Shown piece by piece: positions 1 to 6,243 of a DNA stretch of 53,759 nucleotides (the stretch's first letter is position 1; each line of letters begins with the position of its first letter). This stretch comes from DASRQK01 sp964401685 (GTDB lineage: Bacteria; Bacteroidota; Bacteroidia; Sphingobacteriales; Sphingobacteriaceae), in contig CAYNZH010000015.1 of the NCBI GenBank assembly GCA_964401685.1, positions 1-53,759 on the forward strand. Direction: 5' to 3'. The position numbers and the translations under genes are program-made. The notes beneath the pieces were generated by a model. That model did no database searches, had not been told where the DNA came from, and saw only the letters and a program-made list of their open reading frames with translations.

Positions 1-44
1 AGAGCTACTCTACCTTTTCTAACTAATTGTTGAATAGTAGGCAT
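1..44 (-). CDS. rpsL: 30S ribosomal protein S12, N-terminal fragment (cut by window edge)
   Basis: Only the first 14 codons lie in the window, read from the ATG at 44-42 on the minus strand. They translate as MPTIQQLVRKGRVA, the near-invariant N-terminus of ribosomal protein S12, a component of the 30S decoding centre. The rest runs off the left edge. A Bacteroidota-type promoter (92-122) and a short perfect hairpin (71-87) lie just upstream. In many bacteria rpsL heads the str operon (rpsL-rpsG-fusA); that cannot be verified here. The match is short, but it starts at an ATG and is unbroken over all visible codons. Confidence 0.87.
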   Translation of the reverse strand, partial: MPTIQQLVRKGRVA

Positions 45-70
45 TTACTGTTTTTAATATTAATTTGTGT

Positions 71-87
71 CCTAAAACTATTTTAGG
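71..87 (-). repeat. Perfect inverted repeat at the predicted 5' end of rpsL mRNA
   Basis: CCTAAAA, a 3-base loop and TTTTAGG form a perfect 7-bp stem. It begins almost exactly where the rpsL transcript is predicted to start (near 86), so it would be a 5'-terminal stem-loop, or a small palindromic operator over the start site. Function is inferred only from position. Confidence 0.45.
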
Positions 88-91
88 TGGG

Positions 92-122
92 CAAAGGTAG
101 GAACTTTATTTTTGATTATCAA
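92..122 (-). promoter_or_regulatory. Bacteroidota promoter for rpsL
   Basis: On the minus strand, TTG at 122-120 is followed after 20 bases by TACCTTTG at 99-92. This matches the phylum consensus of a -33 TTTG/TTG and a -7 TAnnTTTG. Transcription should start near 86, giving a leader of about 40 bases before the rpsL ATG at 44. The -33 element lies about 10 bases beyond the stop codon of the upstream stress-protein gene, so rpsL has its own promoter. Confidence 0.65.
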
Positions 123-131
123 GGGATTGAT

Positions 132-980
132 CTATTCTTTGTAAAAAAATACAGGTAGATCTATTCTATGCGCGAGGGTTTTTACCAAATTCCTTGTAAA
201 AAGCTGCTTGAAGAAGGTTTTCGGCGTATAGGTGACCAGAATGGTGTCCAGCGATTCTTTGTGAGCGAGGTCCGCAATACAGGCTGCCACGCCGTCCTGC
301 GAATCTAGTCTCCCCGAACTCGTATCCATCTTCCAATTCACGGGTGAAATCCCGGTTTCTTTGCTTACCTGCGCCGCCCAGGTAGTCATCTGTGACTCTT
401 CTTCCTCAAGTTTGCTGGATTCTCTGACATGTAGGAGAGTGATTTCGGGTTGGTTTCCGACCAGGGGCATAAAGCTTTGAATCAAATTTACATCGCTTTT
501 CTTGAAGTTGCTAAGCACGCCAGCTTTGCGTACTGGCCATCGTTCAAAATCCTCGGGAATGGCCCAGACAGGAATCGGGGATTTTGTTACAGTACTATAC
601 GTGTTGCTACCCAAAAAAACGTGCTTCAATCCGCTGGCTCCACGGGTTCCCATGATGATCAATTGGTAGTTGGATTTGCCTGCGATCCCCTGTAAAACAG
701 CGTCCACCGATCCCTCCAAGCAGTCGTAGGTCAAAGTCACTGCGGGATAGTCCTGTGAGAATTGTTCCACCATCGTGACAAGTTCCTGCTGCGCTTCATG
801 TGCAGTATGCTGCCTGATTTCCTGATTGAAAGTCGGAGGTGCCTGATTGCTCGTTAAAGGCTGATAAGCATGAACCAAATGAATCGCATACTCATGATCT
901 GCTGCCATACGCAAAGCGAAACGAAGGGCCGCGTTTGCATTTTCTGAAAAATCGGTGGGTACCAAAATCGTTTGTTTCAT
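132..980 (-). CDS. Universal stress protein, two tandem Usp domains
   Basis: A 282-residue UspA-superfamily protein. The first domain starts MKQTILVPTDFSENANAAL and carries the nucleotide-binding signature near residues 110-130 (GTRGASGLKHVFLGSNT, the G-x2-G-x9-G-S/T pattern), so it probably binds ATP. The second, C-terminal domain is degenerate and lacks the signature, as is usual for tandem Usp proteins of Bacteroidota. I chose the ATG at 980 over an upstream in-frame TTG at 995 because it follows a purine-rich stretch and places the conserved beta-strand at the N-terminus. It lies 19 bases downstream of lpdA on the same strand and is probably cotranscribed with it. These proteins are cytoplasmic; the particular stress is unknown. 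Confidence 0.88.
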   Translation of the reverse strand: MKQTILVPTDFSENANAALRFALRMAADHEYAIHLVHAYQPLTSNQAPPTFNQEIRQHTAHEAQQELVTMVEQFSQDYPAVTLTYDCLEGSVDAVLQGIAGKSNYQLIIMGTRGASGLKHVFLGSNTYSTVTKSPIPVWAIPEDFERWPVRKAGVLSNFKKSDVNLIQSFMPLVGNQPEITLLHVRESSKLEEEESQMTTWAAQVSKETGISPVNWKMDTSSGRLDSQDGVAACIADLAHKESLDTILVTYTPKTFFKQLFTRNLVKTLAHRIDLPVFFYKE

Positions 981-999
981 GCTTCTTCCTCTCAATTGA

Positions 1000-2388
1000 T
1001 TATAAATGAATGACTTCTCCGTATGCGTCCGCAGCTGCTTCCATTACCGCCTCACTCATCGTGGGATGGGGGTGGACGGCCTTGATAATTTCGTGTCCAG
1101 TAGTCTCTAGTTTGCGTGCTACGACGATTTCTGCGATCATTTCAGTGACATTTGCACCTATCATATGTGCCCCTAAGAGCTCTCCATATTTTGCGTCAAA
1201 GATGATTTTTACAAAACCGTCTTTTGCACCGGACGCACTTGCTTTGCCCGAAGCAGAGAATGGGAATTTCCCAACTTTAATATCGTAACCTGCTTCTTTA
1301 GCGGCTTTTTCAGTGTATCCGACAGAGGCGATTTCAGGCGAACAATAGGTACAACCAGGAATATTATTGTAAGCGATTGGTTCAACGGAATGACCTTTGA
1401 TTTTCTCCACGCAGGTAATTCCCTCGGCTGAAGCCACGTGGGCCAGGGCTTGACCACTGACAATATCTCCTATAGCGTAAACGCCTTCAATGTTGGTCCG
1501 GTAAAACTCATCTACGACTACCCGACCTTTATCGGTTTTGACACCTACATCTTCCAAGCCTATATTCTCTATATTTGGAGTGATCCCAACAGCCGAAAGC
1601 ACGAGTTCAGCCTCAATTTTCTCTGTTCCTTTTGCTGTTTTTATCTGTACAGAGGCCAGTTTTCCGCCCGTATCCACAGCTTGAACTTCGGCGCCGGTCA
1701 AAACCTGTATACCAGCTTTCTTGAGGCTTCTCTCCAGTTGTTTAGATACATCTTCATCCTCGACAGGTACGATACGATCCATGTATTCGACGATAGTCAC
1801 TTTTGTGCCAATGGCATTATAGAAATATGCAAATTCGACCCCGATTGCTCCGGAGCCGACAACGACCATAGATTCCGGTTTTTTTTCCAGGGACATGGCC
1901 TGTCTGTATCCGATGATTTTTTTACCATCCTGCTTTAGATTTGGAAGTTCCCGTGAACGGGCTCCGGTAGCCAGAATTGTGTGTTTCGCGTTGTATGTTT
2001 TCGAAGATCCGTCGGCTGCGGTGACGGCGACTTTACCGCCTTTTTGGATTTTTCCAGCACCCATAATAACGTCGATCTTATTTTTTTTCATCAAGAACTG
2101 TATGCCTTTGCTCATGCCATCGGCAACCCCTCTACTTCTATTGATAATAGCGTTGAAGTCGGCTTCACCCCCTTCTACATTGATGCCATAATCAGATGCA
2201 TGGGTTAGGTATTCAAACACTTGTGCGCTTTTCAGAAGGGCTTTAGTCGGGATGCAGCCCCAATTTAAACACACACCACCAAGGGATTCTTTTTCTACGA
2301 TTGCTGTTTTAAATCCTAATTGAGATGCCCTGATTGCAGCGACATAGCCACCGGGTCCGCTTCCTATTACAATAATGTCGTAGTTCAT
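1000..2388 (-). CDS. lpdA: Dihydrolipoyl dehydrogenase (E3)
   Basis: A 462-residue flavoprotein disulfide reductase that reoxidises the dihydrolipoyl groups of pyruvate and 2-oxoglutarate dehydrogenases and the glycine cleavage system, passing electrons to NAD. Visible features are the N-terminal FAD fold (IIVIGSGPGGYVAA), the redox-active disulfide GGVCLNWGC (Cys40 and Cys45), the NAD-binding GSGAIGVEFA in the middle, a second FAD segment (YAIGDIV) and the C-terminal catalytic HPHPTMSEAV His-Glu pair. Length is normal for the family. No E1 or E2 genes adjoin it, so it probably serves several complexes. A stress-protein gene follows 19 bases downstream. Confidence 0.96.
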   Translation of the reverse strand: MNYDIIVIGSGPGGYVAAIRASQLGFKTAIVEKESLGGVCLNWGCIPTKALLKSAQVFEYLTHASDYGINVEGGEADFNAIINRSRGVADGMSKGIQFLMKKNKIDVIMGAGKIQKGGKVAVTAADGSSKTYNAKHTILATGARSRELPNLKQDGKKIIGYRQAMSLEKKPESMVVVGSGAIGVEFAYFYNAIGTKVTIVEYMDRIVPVEDEDVSKQLERSLKKAGIQVLTGAEVQAVDTGGKLASVQIKTAKGTEKIEAELVLSAVGITPNIENIGLEDVGVKTDKGRVVVDEFYRTNIEGVYAIGDIVSGQALAHVASAEGITCVEKIKGHSVEPIAYNNIPGCTYCSPEIASVGYTEKAAKEAGYDIKVGKFPFSASGKASASGAKDGFVKIIFDAKYGELLGAHMIGANVTEMIAEIVVARKLETTGHEIIKAVHPHPTMSEAVMEAAADAYGEVIHL

Positions 2389-2490
2389 AGTTTTATTGTT
2401 TGCTTTTAAGTGCCAAACTTACTGAAAAAAACTAATAAATCTATGTTTCCCGGCGGTAACTGTCAATTTATAGTCAAAATAGTTCAGTCC

Positions 2491-2523
2491 TTTGATCTAT
2501 TCCTTTAATTTAAAGTAATTTTG
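2491..2523 (+). promoter_or_regulatory. Bacteroidota promoter for the DUF3817 gene
   Basis: TTTG at 2491-2494, a 21-base spacer and TAATTTTG at 2516-2523 fit the phylum's -33/-7 consensus. The predicted start, near 2529, is about 24 bases before the ATG at 2553. Confidence 0.6.
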
Positions 2524-2552
2524 GCCGTCAAATCATAAAATGTATCAAAAAA

Positions 2553-2873
2553 ATGGATCAAACCGTCGCGGTTAAACCCCACAAGAAAACGTTGAGAATT
2601 TTTAGGCAGGTTGCTACTTTGGAAGGTATTTCCATGATTGTCCTGCTGTGTTTTTCGGTATTGAAAAGGACCACATCCTATGACTGGGCGCCCCTGGGAG
2701 TTACTTATATAGGCTGGTTACACGGTTTACTCGTGGTGATCTATGCTTACATGCTTTACCTCTGCTGGGACAAATACAACTGGAGCTTCAAAAGAGTGGT
2801 GCTCTTTTTCCTTGGATCGCTTTTGCCCTTTGTTCCTTTTTTCATCGAACGTAAACTCAAGGCCGAAGAATAA
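2553..2873 (+). CDS. DUF3817 family small integral membrane protein
   Basis: A 106-residue protein with three hydrophobic segments. The family hallmarks are visible: ATLEGISMIVLL near the N-terminus, then GWLHGLLVVIYAYML, and a last segment with FVPFFIER. Members occur widely in bacteria as small cytoplasmic-membrane proteins; their biochemical role is not established. It is a single-gene unit with its own promoter, and its stop codon lies one base from the stop of the convergent yqeY gene. The family assignment is fairly firm; I can offer no function. Confidence 0.8.
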   Translation: MDQTVAVKPHKKTLRIFRQVATLEGISMIVLLCFSVLKRTTSYDWAPLGVTYIGWLHGLLVVIYAYMLYLCWDKYNWSFKRVVLFFLGSLLPFVPFFIERKLKAEE

Positions 2874-2874
2874 T

Positions 2875-3321
2875 TTAGCCTAATGCGCTCTTAACGATTT
2901 CAGCGATCAGCTTACCGTCGGCACGTCCGGCGACTTGCTTGTTGGTCAATCCAATGACTTTTCCGAGGTCTTTTGGCCCATCGGCGCCGGTTTCGGCGAT
3001 GATAGCTGCTACTATTGCTTCCAGTTCCGTTCTCTCCAGCTGCTTGGGCAAAAATTCGGAAATCACGTCGATTTCTTCGTTCTCAATCTGGGCGAGATCT
3101 GCTCTGTTTTGTTGTTCATAAATATCGGCTGATTCCTTCCTCTGTTTGACCAATCTTTGCAGAACTTTGATTTCGGCGTCCTCGCTAAGCGAATCGGAGG
3201 CGCCTTTTTCTGTTTTCGCTAGTAGTAATGCAGCCTTTATGGCTCTCAGGCCCCGGAGTTTGACTTGGTCCTTGGAAAGCAACGCATTCTTTATTTCGGT
3301 GTCTATTTTGCTCTGTAGCAT
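2875..3321 (-). CDS. yqeY: GatB/YqeY domain protein
   Basis: A 148-residue all-helical protein of the YqeY family, related to the C-terminal tRNA-interacting domain of the GatB amidotransferase subunit. The N-terminus (MLQSKIDTEIKNALLSKD) and the C-terminal GKVIGLTNKQVAGRADGKLI segment are characteristic. Stand-alone YqeY proteins are thought to have tRNA-related roles but lack a defined reaction. It is the last gene of the ubiE-porT-SDR-yqeY series, 36 bases after the SDR gene. Confidence 0.9.
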   Translation of the reverse strand: MLQSKIDTEIKNALLSKDQVKLRGLRAIKAALLLAKTEKGASDSLSEDAEIKVLQRLVKQRKESADIYEQQNRADLAQIENEEIDVISEFLPKQLERTELEAIVAAIIAETGADGPKDLGKVIGLTNKQVAGRADGKLIAEIVKSALG

Positions 3322-3357
3322 AATTTTAGATTTTAAATATTGCTATTAATCGATTAT

Positions 3358-4110
3358 TTATTTCCTTACAGCGATCGTGCCACTTGCCTGTGCTGTGGGC
3401 ATGATGAGCATGTCGTTGATGTTGACATGTGGAGGGCGGGACAGGACGAACCAGATTGCTTCGGCAATATCTTCTGCAAAGAGCGGTGTCAGTCCTTTGT
3501 AGACGGCTTTTGCTCTTTCCTGGTCTCCCTTAAATCTCACTTCTGAAAATTCAGTCTCGACCATGCCTGGATGTATTGCCGTTACCTTTATCCCGTCGGG
3601 GAGCAAATCTATGCGCATCCCTTGGTTCAATGCGTCGACAGCATGTTTGGTCGCACAATACACATTGCCGTTGGGATACACTTCCTTTCCGGCAATAGAA
3701 CCGATGTTTACGATATGACCGTGTTTTCTGGCGACCATCCCGGGGCTGACTGCTCTGGTCACGTAGAGCAATCCCTTGATATTGGTGTCTATCATCCGGT
3801 CCCAGTCGCCTGTGTCTCCACTTTGAATCGGATCCAATCCCTGGCTCAAACCGGCATTGTTGATGAGGATGCTTATGTTTTTCCACGCTTCGGGCAAATT
3901 TTCGAAGACCAAGTTAACCTCCTCCAGCTGTCGTACATCTAGAGAAACACAATGCACGCTGACTCCGTGCTCGTCTTCGAGCCTGGCTGCCAGTTCATTC
4001 AATTTTTCAATTCTGCGCGCAAGTAACAGGAGGTCGTAACCTTCTCTAGCCAGCACTTTGGCTGTCGCTTCCCCTATTCCTGAACTCGCACCTGTGATAC
4101 ATGCAATCAT
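3358..4110 (-). CDS. SDR family NAD(P)-dependent oxidoreductase (YdfG-like)
   Basis: A 250-residue classical short-chain dehydrogenase. Visible are the cofactor-binding TGASSGIG (residues 6-13), the NNAG motif (84-87) and the catalytic triad Ser138, Tyr151 and Lys155 (YCATK). ARR after beta-strand 2 suggests NADP preference. Overall it most resembles the YdfG/serine 3-dehydrogenase group, which oxidises 3-hydroxy acids such as L-allo-threonine or 3-hydroxypropionate, but the true substrate cannot be read from sequence. Its ATG lies two bases from the porT stop, implying translational coupling. Confidence 0.9.
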   Translation of the reverse strand: MIACITGASSGIGEATAKVLAREGYDLLLLARRIEKLNELAARLEDEHGVSVHCVSLDVRQLEEVNLVFENLPEAWKNISILINNAGLSQGLDPIQSGDTGDWDRMIDTNIKGLLYVTRAVSPGMVARKHGHIVNIGSIAGKEVYPNGNVYCATKHAVDALNQGMRIDLLPDGIKVTAIHPGMVETEFSEVRFKGDQERAKAVYKGLTPLFAEDIAEAIWFVLSRPPHVNINDMLIMPTAQASGTIAVRK

Positions 4111-4112
4111 CT

Positions 4113-4970
4113 CTATTCAATTATAATGCTAAATTGTATGCCTCTGATTCCCAGTTTTTCAATCGCCTGATTATATGGATTGGTAGACAAATCACTTTTG
4201 CTGTAATCCCCCAGGAGATTGCCGATACTTTGATGAAATCTGATTTCGGGAGAGATTTTGAAATAAGTAAATAGAAAATCAATCCCGAAGCCTGCCTCCC
4301 AACTCCAGTGCCTGGTACCAACGATCAGGGGAGGATCCATCTCGTCTAACACATTGTTTTCATTCTTATAGTAACGACTCGCACCCAAAAGATGGGAGTA
4401 CTTTGCCCCACCCACAAGATATCCTCTTGTCACCAGCCAGTCGTCTCCAAATTTGAATGTCTTGTGATCGGAACGCAACTTCAAATGTAGAGGGATCTCC
4501 AGGCTTGGAAAGTTTGCCCCCATTCCTTTGTCTGCGCTTTGCATCCTCACTACGCTTTCTCCATCGCCCTCGCCGTAATGATAAACCAGAGCCCGGCCGT
4601 TTGGATTTCCCTCTGTGCCGTGATTTCCATTAATGACTACAAAATTTGCACCGGAAACAAAGTGAAGATTTTTATAAATCCGTAAATCTACCGGAATGCC
4701 GAGTCCAGCCGACCATCCAGACGTACTTTCTATTTTCGTGAAAGGCTCGTCATTGGCCAGCTTGGAATAACTATGCCAATCGTCGGATTTTTCGAAAAAA
4801 TAGTGAGTCTTAGCGACTTGGGGGAAGACAATACCTACGTGCAGCCGCGTAGACTCATCGTAGACGTCGTTTTTTTGCCAAAAGAAGGTTACCGTTTTCT
4901 GTGCATGCGCCAAGGGGGTCAGAAATATCCAGCTTGAGAAAAACACCAGAATAAGACGCCAAATTTTCAT
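4113..4970 (-). CDS. porT: PorT-like outer-membrane protein (type IX secretion)
   Basis: A 285-residue exported protein with a signal peptide (MKIWRLILVFFSSWIFLTPLAHAQ) and alternating-hydrophobic strands typical of an outer-membrane beta-barrel, ending in the amphipathic RGIQFSIIIE. I identify it as PorT because of its barrel-like pattern, its length and its position directly after ubiE, a neighbour pair I recall from many Bacteroidota. PorT is needed for type IX secretion of proteins across the outer membrane. I chose the ATG at 4970 because it starts the signal peptide and lies 19 bases after ubiE; an in-frame extension to 5093 would overlap ubiE. The alternative is a generic PorT-family barrel outside the secretion system. 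Confidence 0.75.
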   Translation of the reverse strand: MKIWRLILVFFSSWIFLTPLAHAQKTVTFFWQKNDVYDESTRLHVGIVFPQVAKTHYFFEKSDDWHSYSKLANDEPFTKIESTSGWSAGLGIPVDLRIYKNLHFVSGANFVVINGNHGTEGNPNGRALVYHYGEGDGESVVRMQSADKGMGANFPSLEIPLHLKLRSDHKTFKFGDDWLVTRGYLVGGAKYSHLLGASRYYKNENNVLDEMDPPLIVGTRHWSWEAGFGIDFLFTYFKISPEIRFHQSIGNLLGDYSKSDLSTNPYNQAIEKLGIRGIQFSIIIE

Positions 4971-4989
4971 ATTTCGTGATTTGGGAAAT

Positions 4990-5727
4990 TTACTTGGTTG
5001 CGGCATATATAGTACAAATACCGAAAAGCTGAGGCCGGCAAATGGTTTCCCTGAACCCGATTTTTTCCAGAAGGTTAGTGAACTCCGCACCATCAGGGAA
5101 TCTTTCCACCGATTCTGGGAGATATTCGTAAGCTCTGCGGTCCTTTGAAAACAGCTTTCCTATAAAAGGCGTGATTTGGTGAAAATAAAAATGATACAAT
5201 TGTCTGACCGGGAAAACCTTTGGCTTGGAAAACTCCAACACGACGACTTTCCCTCCGGATTTGGTCACACGCCAGATATCGGCCAGACCTTTTTCCAGGT
5301 TTTCGAAATTTCGGACACCGAAAGCGACTGTAACGGCGTCAAACTTCTCATCCCCGAAGGGTAATTTTTCGGAATCCCCGAGTTGTACCTCGTATTGGTG
5401 GCCGAGTTCTTTCTTGGCGATTTTTTTCTGAGCTTCCTCGAGCATCCCTTTGGAGATGTCGACCCCGATGATCTTTTTTGGATTCAGCTGGCGGATCGCC
5501 TCGATCGCAAAGTCACCAGTTCCTGTTGCAACGTCTAGCAATAGCTGCGGTCTGTCCTTTTTTAGTAGGCTGATTGCTTTTTTGCGCCAGAGCCTATCAA
5601 TACCAAGAGACATAAGATGGTTTAGAAAATCATAGGTGCCGGAAATCGTATCAAACATACTTGCAACCTGCTGTTTCTTAGCAGTGCTTTCATTTTGATA
5701 TGGTTTGATTTCCTCCGTTGTTGCCAT
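4990..5727 (-). CDS. ubiE: Demethylmenaquinone methyltransferase
   Basis: A 245-residue class I SAM-dependent methyltransferase that makes the last C-methylation of menaquinone (MenG/UbiE). Motif I (LLDVATGTGDFA), the following acidic VDIS and the family block VAFGVRNFENLEKGL are clear, as is the Tyr-rich FYFHQITPFIG segment. The ATG at 5727 gives MATTEEIKPY; the in-frame extension to 5760 overlaps the promoter and is rejected. The gene heads the ubiE-porT-SDR-yqeY operon. The predicted transcription start is so near the ATG that the message may be almost leaderless. Confidence 0.95.
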   Translation of the reverse strand: MATTEEIKPYQNESTAKKQQVASMFDTISGTYDFLNHLMSLGIDRLWRKKAISLLKKDRPQLLLDVATGTGDFAIEAIRQLNPKKIIGVDISKGMLEEAQKKIAKKELGHQYEVQLGDSEKLPFGDEKFDAVTVAFGVRNFENLEKGLADIWRVTKSGGKVVVLEFSKPKVFPVRQLYHFYFHQITPFIGKLFSKDRRAYEYLPESVERFPDGAEFTNLLEKIGFRETICRPQLFGICTIYAATK

Positions 5728-5733
5728 AGACCG

Positions 5734-5763
5734 CAAATATATGGTTTTCCCTTCAAGCACAAA
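5734..5763 (-). promoter_or_regulatory. Bacteroidota promoter for the ubiE operon
   Basis: On the minus strand TTTG (5763-5760) is followed after 18 bases by TATATTTG (5741-5734). Only six bases separate the -7 element from the ubiE ATG, so transcription should begin at or next to the start codon. The -33 TTTG is itself part of another TATATTTG (5767-5760). Confidence 0.65.
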
Positions 5764-5789
5764 TATAAAAAATATACGGACACTTTATG

Positions 5790-5797
5790 TATATTTG
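5790..5797 (+). promoter_or_regulatory. -7 element of the DUF423-priA promoter
   Basis: TATATTTG matches the phylum's -7 consensus and lies 39 bases before the DUF423 ATG. No clear -33 TTTG is present at normal spacing. It is divergent from the ubiE promoter in the same 109-base intergenic region. Confidence 0.45.
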
Positions 5798-5836
5798 CTT
5801 TATTAGATATAAACACGTAACAAACCAACATTCGAT

Positions 5837-6223
5837 ATGAATAAGCGAATCGTACTTACTGCAGCACTTTTTGGGATGCTCGCGGTCATTTTAGGCGCAT
5901 TCGGGGCACATGGTCTGGAGGGGAAAATCAGCGAAAAATACCATGAAACCTGGGAAACTGCTGTAGACTATCATTTTTACCATACGCTGGCTCTACTGTT
6001 TCTCGCAACGTTTTCCAGGGCAAAGTTTCCCCTGATACGCATGGCGTTTATCTGCTTCGTGATTGGGATTTTCCTCTTCTCTGGGTCGTTGTACTTGCTG
6101 AGCACACAAGAAATAACCGGTTTCTCTAACGCATCACTTTTAGGGCCGGTAACTCCGATTGGCGGCGTGTTCTTTATTGCTGGCTGGGTTGGGCTGTTCG
6201 TAGCTGCGTTGAAAAATCGGTAA
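5837..6223 (+). CDS. DUF423 family membrane protein
   Basis: A 128-residue protein with four predicted membrane helices. The family hallmarks GAFGAHGLEG (residues 21-30) and the WETAVDYHFYHTLALL block, plus a terminal PIGGVFFIAGW, place it in DUF423 (YwdK/YgdD-like). These are cytoplasmic-membrane proteins of unknown biochemical role. It begins a plus-strand run with priA, pcm and the MutS-like gene; priA starts 20 bases downstream, suggesting cotranscription. Confidence 0.92.
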   Translation: MNKRIVLTAALFGMLAVILGAFGAHGLEGKISEKYHETWETAVDYHFYHTLALLFLATFSRAKFPLIRMAFICFVIGIFLFSGSLYLLSTQEITGFSNASLLGPVTPIGGVFFIAGWVGLFVAALKNR

Positions 6224-6243
6224 AATTTTAAGATGAGAACGAG

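Noticed and set aside
1..44. A tRNA fragment at the left edge
   Set aside because: The bases near 1-14 look vaguely like a D-arm, but the minus strand reads cleanly as the S12 N-terminus from an ATG.
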